Below are positions 45,852 through 55,615 of a DNA stretch of 64,000 nt, piece by piece; the stretch's first letter is position 1; each line of letters begins with the position of its first letter. The DNA comes from Jingyaoa shaoxingensis (GTDB lineage Bacteria; Bacillota; Clostridia; Lachnospirales; Lachnospiraceae). Below the pieces are notes generated by a model, which did no database searches, was not told where the DNA came from, and worked only from the letters and a program-made list of their open reading frames with translations. The stretch lies in assembly GCF_014385005.1 (NCBI RefSeq), contig NZ_JACRSZ010000001.1:620001-684000 (forward strand), read 5' to 3'. The translations under genes and the position numbers were made by a program.

Positions 45852-47246
45852 TTATTTCTTTTCTTTCAGATCTGAATTCTGAGGATTGATGCCAAGTCCT
45901 CTGCTGATATCTCCGGTTGCGTTCTTACCGAATTCATAATCATTACCAGGAAGAATTGCATTTAAGAGAATACCTGCAATTGCTGCAATGGCAAGGCTGG
46001 TCAGTGTAACATCGGTACCAAGTACGTGGAATGTCAGCCCGTCTGAGAATCCCAGACCGCATACCAGAATCACTGCTGCAATGATCAGATTTCTTGACTT
46101 GGTAAAATCTACCTTGTTCTCTACAATGTTACGTACACCGATAGCAGAAATCATACCGTATAAGATAAAGCTGACTCCGCCGACAATCGCAGATGGCATG
46201 GAACCGATGATCTCTGCCATCTTCGGGATCATACTCAGAATCACTGCATAAATTGCTGCCAGACGGATCACCTTTGGATCATATACACGGCTCAGTTCCA
46301 GAACACCGGTATTCTCTCCATAAGTCGTATTTGCCGGTCCTCCGATCAGTGCCGACAGAGAAGTGGCCAGTCCGTCACCGATCAGTGTACGGTGAAGTCC
46401 CGGATCTTCTATAAAGTTTTCTCCTACTGTAGCTGAGATCGCACTGATATCTCCGATATGTTCCATCATAGATGCCAGAGCAATCGGTGCCATAATCAGA
46501 ATCGGTGTCAGATGGAACTTACAGATCTGGAAAGGCGGTAATCCAACCAATCCGGCAGAAGCTGCTTTGGAAAAGTCCAGTATCGCACTTTCGTCTGCAT
46601 TCGTAACACCCATTGCATTCAAGATCAGCGCCAGGCCGTAAGAGATCATGACCCCCATCAGGATCGGGATAATCTTAAACATGCCCTTTCCCCAGATATT
46701 AAAGATAATTACCACAGCCAGTGCAGTGAATGCCAGAAACCAATTGGATGATGCATTACTGATTGCTGATGGTGCCAGGCTCAGTCCGATACAGATAATA
46801 ATCGGTCCGGTCACAATCGGTGGCAGGAAATACATAACGCGTTTTACACCTGCCAGCTTTACAATCAGTGCCAGTACCAGATATAGCAGTCCGGCCACCA
46901 CAATCCCACCACATGCATAAGGCAGCTTTTCACCCATAGTCATATCCGCAAAAATTCCGGTATTTAACTGGGACACCGTGTAAAATCCCCCAAGAAAGGC
47001 AAACGATGATCCAAGAAATGCCGGAACTTTCAACATTGTACAAAAATGGAAAAATAAGGTACCCAAACCTGCGCAGAACAGGGTAACCTGTATGGAGAGT
47101 CCTTCGCCTTCAAAATAGTTGTTTACCAGAATCGGCACCAGAATCGTTGCACCAAACATAGCAAACATGTGCTGAAGTCCAAGAAGCAGCGTCTTAGGAA
47201 GCCCCAGCTTCGAGACATCACGTATTGCATCATTCCGCTCGTTCAT
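45852..47246 (-). CDS. uraA: Uracil-xanthine permease (UraA type)
   Basis: 464 residues, NCS2 nucleobase transporter with 14 helices. TM3 and TM10 motifs are visible (LGSSFAFLGGF; IGGPANTTYGENTGVLELSRV) and the MEHIGDISAISATVG segment carries the substrate-binding Glu. Together with upp it salvages uracil. Own promoter. Confidence 0.95.
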   Translation of the reverse strand: MNERNDAIRDVSKLGLPKTLLLGLQHMFAMFGATILVPILVNNYFEGEGLSIQVTLFCAGLGTLFFHFCTMLKVPAFLGSSFAFLGGFYTVSQLNTGIFADMTMGEKLPYACGGIVVAGLLYLVLALIVKLAGVKRVMYFLPPIVTGPIIICIGLSLAPSAISNASSNWFLAFTALAVVIIFNIWGKGMFKIIPILMGVMISYGLALILNAMGVTNADESAILDFSKAASAGLVGLPPFQICKFHLTPILIMAPIALASMMEHIGDISAISATVGENFIEDPGLHRTLIGDGLATSLSALIGGPANTTYGENTGVLELSRVYDPKVIRLAAIYAVILSMIPKMAEIIGSMPSAIVGGVSFILYGMISAIGVRNIVENKVDFTKSRNLIIAAVILVCGLGFSDGLTFHVLGTDVTLTSLAIAAIAGILLNAILPGNDYEFGKNATGDISRGLGINPQNSDLKEKK

Positions 47247-47285
47247 TTTAATCTCCTCTTTCCTTATATAATTTTTCTCCTACCT

Positions 47286-47314
47286 ATTATAGTAGTTTAC
47301 TGCACTTTGGTCAA
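47286..47314 (-). promoter_or_regulatory. Promoter of uraA-upp
   Basis: TTGACC (47309-47314), 17 bp, TATAAT (47286-47291) on the minus strand; the -35 overlaps the stop of the upstream peptidase gene. The leader is short, so a PyrR-type attenuator does not fit in it. Confidence 0.75.
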
Positions 47315-47961
47315 TTAGCAGTGTTTGCTGTAATTGCATTCCCATTTTTGTATTGAATTCCAACTGCCATGGCATACTGAGCCTCATGCCGCTTTTGCAC
47401 CAGTTCTTTTTCATAACGGATCACTCCATGATTTTCATATGGATCATTGAAGTAATATCCTTCTTCGTCATATCCAACCAACAGCATGCAGTGTTCATTG
47501 GAGATCCAGGTGAATGTCTCCTGTGGAGCTTCTTCCAGTTTCCATGACGGTCCTACAATCGGTTCCTTCATGTCAATGCATGCCCAGAAAACCACCGGCA
47601 TTCCCTGGTCAATGTAGGTACTGAGCAGTTCTTCCATGGAACTTCCTGTCTCATCCACTGCATGGTAGATTCCTTCTTTTTCAAACACTTTGTTCAAGGT
47701 CTTACAGATCACAGGTGCATAGCAGCCCATTCCGTCTTCCCTGTAAGGACTTCCGCAGAATACTTTCCGTGGGTCACCGCCATACACGATATCCTCCCTG
47801 GTTTCAAATTCCTGACATTCCAGATAGTTTTCAATCCATTCATCCACCGTCACCTGATAACCAAGATGTCTTAACAGCATAACCGACGAGACACTTTCGC
47901 ACCCCGTCGGATAGTTCAGGCTCTGATTGATGTACGGGACTCTAATCAGATGCTTTTTCAT
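47311..47961 (-). CDS. C39-like papain-fold peptidase
   Basis: 216 residues from MKKHLIRVPYINQS (ATG at 47961). Catalytic Cys in YPTGCESVSSVMLLRHLGY, His in ISNEHCMLLVGYDEEG and Asp/Asn in YYFNDPYENHG, the Peptidase_C39_2 pattern. No signal peptide. It overlaps the NhaC gene end by 20 bases. Substrate unknown; not linked to a bacteriocin exporter. Confidence 0.85.
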   Translation of the reverse strand: MKKHLIRVPYINQSLNYPTGCESVSSVMLLRHLGYQVTVDEWIENYLECQEFETREDIVYGGDPRKVFCGSPYREDGMGCYAPVICKTLNKVFEKEGIYHAVDETGSSMEELLSTYIDQGMPVVFWACIDMKEPIVGPSWKLEEAPQETFTWISNEHCMLLVGYDEEGYYFNDPYENHGVIRYEKELVQKRHEAQYAMAVGIQYKNGNAITANTAN

Positions 47962-49480
47962 TTCCCGCACTTTCCTCACCATTGTTATATTTTTTCATGA
48001 AAGTAAGTACCATAAGCAGCATAGCTGCACTGACTCCTAACGTAATCCACCAGATCTTCACAAATCCGGCTATCACATAACCAATTACACAGACAACAGC
48101 AACCACTGCTGCATACTGCATCTGTGTAGATACATGGTTAATGTGGTTACTCTGTGCCCCCGCCGAGGACATAACTGTCGTATCTGAGATCGGAGAAACA
48201 TGGTCTCCGCACACTGCACCTGCCAAAACTGCGGATACGGAAATAATCATCATTTCGAGCTGCTTTGCATCCGGGAACATGGCAACTACAATCGGTACCA
48301 GAATCGCAAAAGTTCCCCAGCTTGTTCCGGTGGAAAATGCCAGAAACACACCTACCATAAACATAATAGCTGGAATAATCACACCTGCAGAAGTATGGGA
48401 ACCTACCACACCTCCTACAAATTCAGCCAGTCCCAGTGTATCGCTGACACCCTTTAAGGTCCACGCAAAGATCAGAATGGCAACTGCCGGAATCATCAGA
48501 CGGAATCCTTCCACAAAACTGTCCATAAAACCTTTAAACGTCACTACTTTTCTTGGCAGATACAAAACTAACATAAAGAAAATTGTCAGCATCGTGGCAA
48601 AAATCAGACTGGTTTCCGCATCACATCCTGAGAAGGCAGATACCACATCTGTTGCACCGCCTAAGAATCCTGTATACACCATAGCTCCGATGGCAGATAC
48701 AATCAGCACCAGAACCGGAAGAATCAGATCATATACTTTTCCATTCGGGCATACTTCTTCATTCTTTACATTTTCGAACTCTTCTGCACCACTGGTAAAA
48801 AGATCACCTTTTTTCGCATTTTCTTCATGCTTCTTCATCAGACCGAAATCAAATCCGGTCACACAGACATAGATTACCATAACTAATGTCAGAATGGCAT
48901 AAAGGTTATACGGAATGGTCCGTAAGAAAAGCTGGAATCCTGTAATCCCGGCATCTGCAGGTACATAGGAATTTACGGCTGCTGCCCAGCTGGAAACCGG
49001 TGCAATAATACAGATCGGTGCTGCTGTTGCATCAATAATATAGGCAAGCTTCGCTCTGGAGATCTTAAAACGGTCCGTCACAGGACGCATAACAGATCCT
49101 ACTGTCAAACAGTTAAAGTAATCATCCACAAAAATCAGTACACCAAGCCCTGTGGTTGCCAGCATGGCTGTTTTTCTGGACTTAATATGGTTACTGGCCC
49201 AGTTACCGTAAGCGGCAGACCCACCCGACTTGGACATCAGCACAATAATCATACCCAGCAGCACATCAAAAATCAGAATATTCAGATTCATACTGCTTTT
49301 CATAATATCAAACAAAGTAACAAAAGCATTCCACGGATGGAAGCCCGTACAGAGCAATGCCCCCAGTGCTACCCCGACAAACAGGGAACTGTATACCTCT
49401 TTGGTTACAAGTGCCAGCACAATTGCCAGCAATGGCGGAAGCAGCGCCCAGGCTGTTCCTATAAATACTGATCCGTCCAT
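47942..49480 (-). CDS. NhaC-family Na+/H+ antiporter
   Basis: 512 residues with about 12 helices. NhaC family hallmarks: LIFVDDYFNCLTVGSVMRPV (paired Asp), IIAPVSSWAAAVNSY, STGTSWGTFAI and GAVCGDHVSPISDTT. It exports Na+ (or a metabolite in antiport) for ion homeostasis. Precedes the C39-like gene, with overlap. Confidence 0.93.
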   Translation of the reverse strand: MDGSVFIGTAWALLPPLLAIVLALVTKEVYSSLFVGVALGALLCTGFHPWNAFVTLFDIMKSSMNLNILIFDVLLGMIIVLMSKSGGSAAYGNWASNHIKSRKTAMLATTGLGVLIFVDDYFNCLTVGSVMRPVTDRFKISRAKLAYIIDATAAPICIIAPVSSWAAAVNSYVPADAGITGFQLFLRTIPYNLYAILTLVMVIYVCVTGFDFGLMKKHEENAKKGDLFTSGAEEFENVKNEEVCPNGKVYDLILPVLVLIVSAIGAMVYTGFLGGATDVVSAFSGCDAETSLIFATMLTIFFMLVLYLPRKVVTFKGFMDSFVEGFRLMIPAVAILIFAWTLKGVSDTLGLAEFVGGVVGSHTSAGVIIPAIMFMVGVFLAFSTGTSWGTFAILVPIVVAMFPDAKQLEMMIISVSAVLAGAVCGDHVSPISDTTVMSSAGAQSNHINHVSTQMQYAAVVAVVCVIGYVIAGFVKIWWITLGVSAAMLLMVLTFMKKYNNGEESAGNEKASD

Positions 49481-49517
49481 ATACTCTCTTCCTCTTCTCT
49501 CTTTTCCTTATCACTTT

Positions 49518-49582
49518 AAAAAACGGTCCAGAATCCCTTTTGTTTCTGACTTTTCCCTGTCATGAATGAATCCTGAACCGTT
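49518..49582 (-). terminator. Terminator of the secreted acidic protein gene
   Basis: AACGGTTCAG / CTGGACCGTT followed by TTTTTT on the minus strand; the loop holds a smaller GAC...GTC hairpin. Confidence 0.6.
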
Positions 49583-49615
49583 CTCCTTTTTCTCTATACT
49601 TCTTTTGCTGTCAGG

Positions 49616-51280
49616 TTATGCTTCTGTCTCTGTTTCCAGATCATCGACTACCGGTATCTCTTCATCTGTCTCAGGAAAAGTCGTGATACCGTCTTCATCT
49701 GTCTCCTCTTCTGCCAGACCCCATTTTTCCATCCAGCTTTCTGCATTGGACTGAAGCTCCATAATCAGTCCCATCACACCGGCAGAGTCCATATCTGCCA
49801 GCATCTCTGCATCTGCAGGTGTTTCGATCTTTTCATAATCCGCATTTACAGTTACATAGCCGGTCAGCAGCGGTAATTCTTCGCCGTCTGCAGCCAGTGT
49901 CAGGTTGTTCAGAGTCCATGTAAAGCCCTTGCCTTCCTGTACATCTTCAAATGTGCTGTTCAGAGTCATACCTACATCTGTTCCGGTCTCTTCATCCGGG
50001 ATACTGATCTCCATATCCAGTGCTCCGCTCTCTGCATCAAAATTCATAGTGAAGATATCGGCATCGATAAATGTCTCCTCACTGTCAGATGCTTTCAGGT
50101 TCACTTTCACATCCATCTTGCTGTCTGTAGTCTCATTGGCAAATGCATATGCCAGATGCATAGCATCTTCTTCTGCCCCTTCTTCATAGATATCCATATC
50201 CATGTCAAATCCTGCTGACATATTCGCCGGATCTGTAAAGGTATATACAAGATCCATAATCACAACCGACGATTCACTGTCTTCAGCAGCCGTTGTTACT
50301 TCTTCTTCCTCAGATTCTGCGTCATTATCCAGATCTGATAAGGTATCATTCTGTTCATCGATCAGGCTTTCGTCCATCTTCATTGTCATGGTCATCTTCG
50401 TTACCAGATCGTTTTCTACCCAGTAAGTAATGGTAAACTGATCTCCCAGTACTGCTTTTCCCTGTTCCAGAGATTCTTCCATAGCAGCATCAAAGTCTTC
50501 TACCCCTGTCACTCCTGAAGCACTCAGTACGGAAGAAAGTTCCGTCAGGAGATCACTGTAGATACTCATTACACTCTCAGTATCATAGGTTGCATCATAG
50601 AAGGTGACGCCCGGGTATTCTGCATCCTCTCTGGTTTCCACATTCATGGCATCCTGCGCAGATGTCGTAGCTTTTTCCAGAATTGCCTTAATATTCCCCA
50701 GCAGATCTGTAGCATCTTCTGCAGATGCTGAGCCTTCCGGGAAGAACTTCATATCGATATCTTCCGGCATATCCAGTTCGCCAAAAAACTCCTCCCATAC
50801 AGAACCTTCATATTGTTCTTTAAAACTTCCGGCCTTCAATGCCACTGTCTTAGATAAAAATTCCGGAAGTGTCAGTGCCAGCTGGTTCTCATCCCCATAC
50901 AGGGAAAGGCTTGCAATATTATCTGCGTTCACTGCTGCTGCCAGTTTAAACAGCCACTGCTTATCCTTCAGATCAATGGTTGTATCTGCTGTCAGACCCA
51001 GATCTCCCTGTAACTGTTCCGGCAATTCTGCATCTGCCAGCAGTTCTTCCGGAATCGTTGCATTGATGCTGACCTGTGCCCCGCCTTCATTCATTGCTTT
51101 TACAATATTGTCCCAATCCAACATCGTACTGATCGGTGACGGAGTCTCTGCCTGTGCCTGTTTTTCCAAAATTGCATTCAAATCATCTAATGGTGCTGCA
51201 CTGGCAGATGCCTGCAGAGATACCACACCTACGGTTGCTGCTACTGCTGTTTTACCTAACCACTTCTTGAATTTACTCAT
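49616..51280 (-). CDS. Large acidic secreted protein of unknown function
   Basis: 554 residues. Signal peptide MSKFKKWLGKTAVAATVGVV with cleavage ASASA-AP. The rest is strongly acidic (Asp/Glu-rich), beta-rich with alternating patterns (MTMTMKMDESLID, FDMDMDIYEEGAEED, KVNLKASDSEETFIDADIF), and ends in an acidic tail. No lipobox, cysteine or membrane anchor is seen, so it is probably released or held by charge. Similar architecture occurs in lipoprotein-like proteins that sense or bind envelope lipids, but I cannot name a family. Single gene with its own terminator. Confidence 0.75.
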   Translation of the reverse strand: MSKFKKWLGKTAVAATVGVVSLQASASAAPLDDLNAILEKQAQAETPSPISTMLDWDNIVKAMNEGGAQVSINATIPEELLADAELPEQLQGDLGLTADTTIDLKDKQWLFKLAAAVNADNIASLSLYGDENQLALTLPEFLSKTVALKAGSFKEQYEGSVWEEFFGELDMPEDIDMKFFPEGSASAEDATDLLGNIKAILEKATTSAQDAMNVETREDAEYPGVTFYDATYDTESVMSIYSDLLTELSSVLSASGVTGVEDFDAAMEESLEQGKAVLGDQFTITYWVENDLVTKMTMTMKMDESLIDEQNDTLSDLDNDAESEEEEVTTAAEDSESSVVIMDLVYTFTDPANMSAGFDMDMDIYEEGAEEDAMHLAYAFANETTDSKMDVKVNLKASDSEETFIDADIFTMNFDAESGALDMEISIPDEETGTDVGMTLNSTFEDVQEGKGFTWTLNNLTLAADGEELPLLTGYVTVNADYEKIETPADAEMLADMDSAGVMGLIMELQSNAESWMEKWGLAEEETDEDGITTFPETDEEIPVVDDLETETEA

Positions 51281-51465
51281 GTTCTCCTCCTATCGTATCG
51301 AACGTTGTTCATTCCCGCCATTCATAAGGCGAAATAATTATTTTAAATGTCCCTTCTTCCGAAACACTCTATTAGAATCATACATGAAAATGCAGTATCT
51401 TGCAATATAAATATGGCAATTTGCACTGCCACCATTTGCTAATAAATCATAATAATGTATATTTG

Positions 51466-52407
51466 TCATAGCTGTTTTCCCAGATACCAGTTTATTTTTT
51501 CCTGATTCAGTTTTTCTCCGATCACAATAATGACTTCCTGTCCCTTCGGGATAGGTTCCACAGACATCTGATCATGGGTGATATTCAGTTCCAGCCAGCT
51601 TCCGTCTTCTTTTTTCAGAAAGCCTTTGATACGGAATACCTTTCCACACTCCTTATCTTTCAGGATCCTTTCTGCCACATCTTTCAATTCTGTTTCCTGA
51701 ATCGGCAAATTCATGTAATAAACAGATGTGTATGCTTCTCTCTGATCCATCCAGAGTTTCCCACATTTTTCTGTACGGTATCCACTTTTTGTCAACTCCT
51801 GAAAATCACTGTCATTCATTTTATTCCAGTCTTTTCTGTAAATATCATGTTCCAGACTTCTGCTGCACTGAAATTCTGCCAGAACTTTCTGTAAAAAATC
51901 TTCTGTTTCCTTTTCCTTCTCAGGGCTGACGCACTGTGTTCTGCTCATCACGATTTTTCCCGCACAGGCAGCCTGCTGTGCCAGCATATATCTGGAACTT
52001 TCTGACAGATCCGTGTTCAGCCCTGCATCCACAATGGTGTACACAGATCCAATCTCATACCAGCGGTCCAATGGCTCTTCCCTGAGAATATCAAAGAATT
52101 CATCCACATCAAAAATTCCTGACGGTTCGATCAGAACACGGTCATAACCGCACATCCCCATGGATATAAGCTTCGTCTTAAATCGTCTCCGGTGGCAGTC
52201 TTCATCACATCCGCCCGCCACCATCTCCAGTTCACACTTGTCTCCCATAAGTCCCTGCAGCAACATCATATCCACATTCACTGCTCCAAAATCATTCTCC
52301 AGAATACATATATTTTCTCCTGTATCCATCAGATATTTTGCATATTTTTTTATAAATGTGGTTTTTCCGGATCCCAGAAATCCGGTAATCAAGTCTACTT
52401 TTACCAT
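51466..52407 (-). CDS. COG0523/CobW-family G3E GTPase
   Basis: 313 residues from the ATG at 52407 (MVKVDLITGFLGSGKTTFIK). Walker A GFLGSGKTT, switch region ENDFGAVNVD, then GGCDEDCHRRRF where family members have the metal-binding CxCC motif, and LIEPSGI. COG0523 proteins insert or deliver metals (Co, Zn, Ni). Here two cysteines are spaced CxxxC instead of CxCC, so metal preference may differ. Its end has the CobW C-terminal beta domain (KVFRIKGFLKKEDG). Confidence 0.85.
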   Translation of the reverse strand: MVKVDLITGFLGSGKTTFIKKYAKYLMDTGENICILENDFGAVNVDMMLLQGLMGDKCELEMVAGGCDEDCHRRRFKTKLISMGMCGYDRVLIEPSGIFDVDEFFDILREEPLDRWYEIGSVYTIVDAGLNTDLSESSRYMLAQQAACAGKIVMSRTQCVSPEKEKETEDFLQKVLAEFQCSRSLEHDIYRKDWNKMNDSDFQELTKSGYRTEKCGKLWMDQREAYTSVYYMNLPIQETELKDVAERILKDKECGKVFRIKGFLKKEDGSWLELNITHDQMSVEPIPKGQEVIIVIGEKLNQEKINWYLGKQL

Positions 52408-52473
52408 ATCTTCCCTCATATCAACGCGGCATCTGCATTCCGCTCTTCATTTCACTTCGGTCGGTGCCCGCGT

Positions 52474-52506
52474 AAAAAGAATCGGGTGTGAAAATTCACA
52501 CCCGAT
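52474..52506 (-). terminator. Terminator of pckA
   Basis: ATCGGGTGTGAA / TTCACACCCGAT, a perfect 12-bp stem, then TTCTTTTT on the minus strand, 32 bases after the pckA stop. Confidence 0.8.
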
Positions 52507-52537
52507 CCATATCAGTCTTCATTATGCAATTTGCATC

Positions 52538-54142
52538 TTACAGCTGTGGTCCTGCTGCAACCAGTGCTTTACCAGCTTCATTTCCTTCGTATTTAGCGAA
52601 GTTCTTAACGAATCTGCCAGCCAGGTCTTTTGCTTTTTCTTCCCATTCGGAAGCGTTAGCATAGGTATCTCGAGGATCCAGGATTCCTGTATCAACACCG
52701 TTCAGTTCTGTAGGAACTTCGAAGTTGAACATTGGAATTGTCTTTGTAGGAGCTGTCTTGATATCTCCGTTCAGGATTGCATCAATGATACCACGAGTAT
52801 CTTTGATGGAGATACGTTTTCCGGTTCCGTTCCATCCTGTGTTAACCAGGTAAGCTTTTGCTCCGCTCTTTTCCATCTTCTTAACCAGCTCTTCTGCATA
52901 TTTTGTAGGATGCAGTTCCAGGAATGCCTGACCAAAGCAAGCTGAGAAAGTAGGTGTAGGTTCTGTAATTCCACGTTCTGTACCAGCCAGTTTAGCTGTG
53001 AAACCAGACAGGAAGTAGTACTGTGTCTGTTCCGGTGTCAGAATAGATACTGGAGGAAGTACTCCAAATGCATCTGCTGACAGGAAGATTACGTTCTTAG
53101 CTGCCGGTGCGGAAGATACCGGGCGAACGATGTTTTCGATATGATCGATTGGGTAGGAAACACGAGTGTTTTCTGTTACGCTCTTATCAGCGAAATCGAT
53201 CTTGCCATCTGCTGCAACTGTAACGTTCTCAAGAAGAGCGTCACGTCTGATTGCATTGTAGATATCTGGTTCAGATTCTTTATCCAGGTTGATAACTTTT
53301 GCGTAGCATCCACCTTCAAAGTTGAATACGCCGTTGTCATCCCAGCCGTGTTCGTCATCACCGATCAGAAGTCTCTTAGGATCTGTGGAAAGTGTTGTCT
53401 TACCTGTTCCAGACAGACCAAAGAAGATTGCGGTGTTTTCACCATTCTTATCTGTGTTAGCTGAGCAGTGCATTGCTGCGATGCCCTTCAGTGGCAGGTA
53501 GTAGTTCATCATAGAGAACATACCTTTTTTCATTTCTCCGCCGTACCATGTGTTAATGATAACCTGTTCACGGCTTGTGATGTTGAATGCTACACATGTT
53601 TCGGAGTTCAGTCCTAATTCTTTGTAGTTTTCAACTTTTGCTTTAGAAGCGTTATATACAACGAAGTCTGGCTCGAATGTTTCAAGTTCTTCAGCTGATG
53701 GTGTGATGAACATGTTTGTGATGAAGTGTGCCTGCCATGCTACTTCAACGATGAAACGAACTGCCATACGTGTATCTTTGTTTGCTCCACAGAAAGCATC
53801 TACAACAAACAGTCTCTTGTTGCAAAGTTCTTTCTTAGCGATTTCTTTTACGGTTTCCCATACATTTTCTGGCATTGGATGGTTGTCGTTCTTGTATTCA
53901 TCTGTTGTCCACCATACAGTATCTTTGGAATTCTCATCCATAACAATGTATTTATCTTTAGGAGAACGTCCTGTATAAATACCTGTCATAACATTCACTG
54001 CACCAAGTTCTGTAACTTTACCTACTTCGTAACCTTCCAGTCCGGCTTTTGTCTCTTCTTCAAAAAGCTGTTCGTATGAAGGATTGTGAACGATTTCTGT
54101 TGTTCCTGTGATGCCATACTTGCTTAAATTGATCTCTGCCAT
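52538..54142 (-). CDS. pckA: Phosphoenolpyruvate carboxykinase (ATP)
   Basis: 534 residues. P-loop [11 protein letters not shown] with kinase-2 region [28 protein letters not shown] and the ATP-type [15 protein letters not shown] motif. Converts oxaloacetate and ATP to PEP and CO2, or in fermenting gut bacteria often works in the reverse, CO2-fixing direction. Stand-alone with a long leader and strong terminator. Confidence 0.98.
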   Translation of the reverse strand: MAEINLSKYGITGTTEIVHNPSYEQLFEEETKAGLEGYEVGKVTELGAVNVMTGIYTGRSPKDKYIVMDENSKDTVWWTTDEYKNDNHPMPENVWETVKEIAKKELCNKRLFVVDAFCGANKDTRMAVRFIVEVAWQAHFITNMFITPSAEELETFEPDFVVYNASKAKVENYKELGLNSETCVAFNITSREQVIINTWYGGEMKKGMFSMMNYYLPLKGIAAMHCSANTDKNGENTAIFFGLSGTGKTTLSTDPKRLLIGDDEHGWDDNGVFNFEGGCYAKVINLDKESEPDIYNAIRRDALLENVTVAADGKIDFADKSVTENTRVSYPIDHIENIVRPVSSAPAAKNVIFLSADAFGVLPPVSILTPEQTQYYFLSGFTAKLAGTERGITEPTPTFSACFGQAFLELHPTKYAEELVKKMEKSGAKAYLVNTGWNGTGKRISIKDTRGIIDAILNGDIKTAPTKTIPMFNFEVPTELNGVDTGILDPRDTYANASEWEEKAKDLAGRFVKNFAKYEGNEAGKALVAAGPQL

Positions 54143-54255
54143 CTTCCATTAACCTCTTTTCTTTCCTAGTATCTAATTTCGATAACCGCCTGCAAATGCA
54201 GGAAATACGGTATCTTTCTCCTCATATGGAGATTGTTACTTTCTCCACAAGCATT

Positions 54256-54313
54256 AGTATACAGAATATGTTTGAAGAAATCAACTAAAATTATTGATAA
54301 TTTTTGTATACAA
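54256..54313 (-). promoter_or_regulatory. pckA promoter with upstream palindrome
   Basis: TTGATT (54279-54284), 17 bp, TATACT (54256-54261) on the minus strand. A perfect palindrome TTGTATACAA at 54304-54313, 20 bp upstream of the -35, is a candidate regulator site. The roughly 105-nt leader contains GGAGA/TCTCC and CCTGCA/TGCAGG hairpins. Confidence 0.6.
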
Positions 54314-54369
54314 TTTCCCGCGGATACTGTAAAAACTGGCATTGTAAATCTGATATTTTCAAATCTGTT

Positions 54370-54966
54370 TTACCCCCACATTTCTTTCGGATCCATATAT
54401 TTCTTTCTGTTGCTTCCCCATCCATTCTGATATTTGATAGTCATGTAAATCGGACCTTTCTCATCTTTTACCTGAACATAGCAGATACCGTCTTCATCGA
54501 ATTTATCTGTTATATCAATTTTCTGATCTCGATAATATACCCAGACACTGCCATCATCCAGATATTCCACCTCTGGGGAATCCCATTCTTCCAGATATTC
54601 TTCTGCTGTCAGCGGACGTTGTTTTCCATTCGCTTCATAGGCGATTCCACCTCCGCTGACTTCTCGCTCTTCTCCGTTTTCATCTTTCCATGTGATACTG
54701 TAACCTTCCCCGTCATTTGTCACATCCATCACTGCATCTGTCCTTTCTCCATGCATCCAGATCTGTACCATGCGCTGGATTCCACCCACGTTCATGGCAT
54801 AGGCTGTTCCGGTTCCACCAAGAAGAACACATCCTGTTATCATGGCTGCCGCTATCTTCATTTTTGTTTTTTTCTGTAATACTGCCATCTGTTCTACCTC
54901 CTGAAATGAGCATTCATGAGGCTCTAATGCAGAAAACGCTTTTTTGTATTTTTCTTTATTCGTCAT
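54370..54966 (-). CDS. Putative anti-sigma factor (membrane protein)
   Basis: 198 residues: a short cytoplasmic N-terminus (MTNKEKYKKAFSALEPHECS), one membrane segment (MKIAAAMITGCVLLGGTGTAYA) and an extracellular domain of about 140 residues. Its start overlaps the sigma gene end by 11 bases, the usual arrangement for an ECF sigma factor and its membrane anti-sigma. Not a zinc-ZAS type; it resembles DUF4179-like clostridial anti-sigmas. Confidence 0.75.
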   Translation of the reverse strand: MTNKEKYKKAFSALEPHECSFQEVEQMAVLQKKTKMKIAAAMITGCVLLGGTGTAYAMNVGGIQRMVQIWMHGERTDAVMDVTNDGEGYSITWKDENGEEREVSGGGIAYEANGKQRPLTAEEYLEEWDSPEVEYLDDGSVWVYYRDQKIDITDKFDEDGICYVQVKDEKGPIYMTIKYQNGWGSNRKKYMDPKEMWG

Positions 54967-55438
54967 CTTCCCACTCCTCCTGCAATGAATTCTTCAGCAT
55001 AGTCCGTCCACGGGAAAGCCGTACTTTCACATTGCTTTCCGACAGTTTCAGGATACTGGCAATCTCCCATATGGAATAATCTTCATAATAAAACAGATGG
55101 ATCACAATCCGGTATTTTTCCGGGAGTTTCATCACTTCTTCAAACAGATCTCTGGAATGTGTATCTGTAAACTCCAGTGTTTCCATATAATCTTCCAGGG
55201 AACATTTATGCTTTTTCCAGAATGTCATACTGAGATTCTTCGCTTTATTAATCGCAACTCGCAGAAGCCATGCCCTGATATGCCGCTCATTTTCAAATTC
55301 TTTTTTGATTGTGTAATACTGAACGAACGTCTCCTGAACCACGTCCTCTGCATCCATCTGATTTTTGCAGATGTTAAATGCCGCTGCGTAAAGATTCTTC
55401 TGATAACGCTCTATCAGTTCCTGTACTGGTTGTCTCAT
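54956..55438 (-). CDS. ECF-family RNA polymerase sigma factor
   Basis: 160 residues: region 2 (LIERYQKNLYAAAFNICKN with DAEDVVQETFVQYYTIKKEF) and region 4 (EKYRIVIHLFYYEDYSIWEI, SESNVKVRLSRGRTMLKN). Controlled by the downstream anti-sigma. Probably directs an envelope-stress regulon. Confidence 0.93.
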   Translation of the reverse strand: MRQPVQELIERYQKNLYAAAFNICKNQMDAEDVVQETFVQYYTIKKEFENERHIRAWLLRVAINKAKNLSMTFWKKHKCSLEDYMETLEFTDTHSRDLFEEVMKLPEKYRIVIHLFYYEDYSIWEIASILKLSESNVKVRLSRGRTMLKNSLQEEWEDDE

Positions 55439-55481
55439 GGGTACTCCCCTTTATTCTGTTTCAGGTACCTTCAATTATAAT

Positions 55482-55507
55482 ACAGATGAGCAGATGAAAA
55501 GGTTACA
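55482..55507 (-). promoter_or_regulatory. Possible ECF-type autoregulated promoter
   Basis: TGTAACC (55501-55507), then TTTTC and a CTGT -10-like element (55482-55485) resemble the TGAAAC...CGTC promoters read by ECF sigma factors, about 45 bp before the sigma start. A TATAAT for the housekeeping factor lies just downstream. Confidence 0.4.
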
Positions 55508-55615
55508 GAATTTCTGATTTTTCGAAGCTAATGCATTGATCTTCTGTGAAAAAAGACGTAGGATAGAAAATGTGAACTGACAGTAACTATTCAGAACCCA
55601 CTGGGTGATCATCTT

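Noticed and set aside
47247..47310. PyrR attenuator or T-box before uraA
   Set aside because: The leader is only about 35-40 nt and forms no antiterminator/terminator pair.
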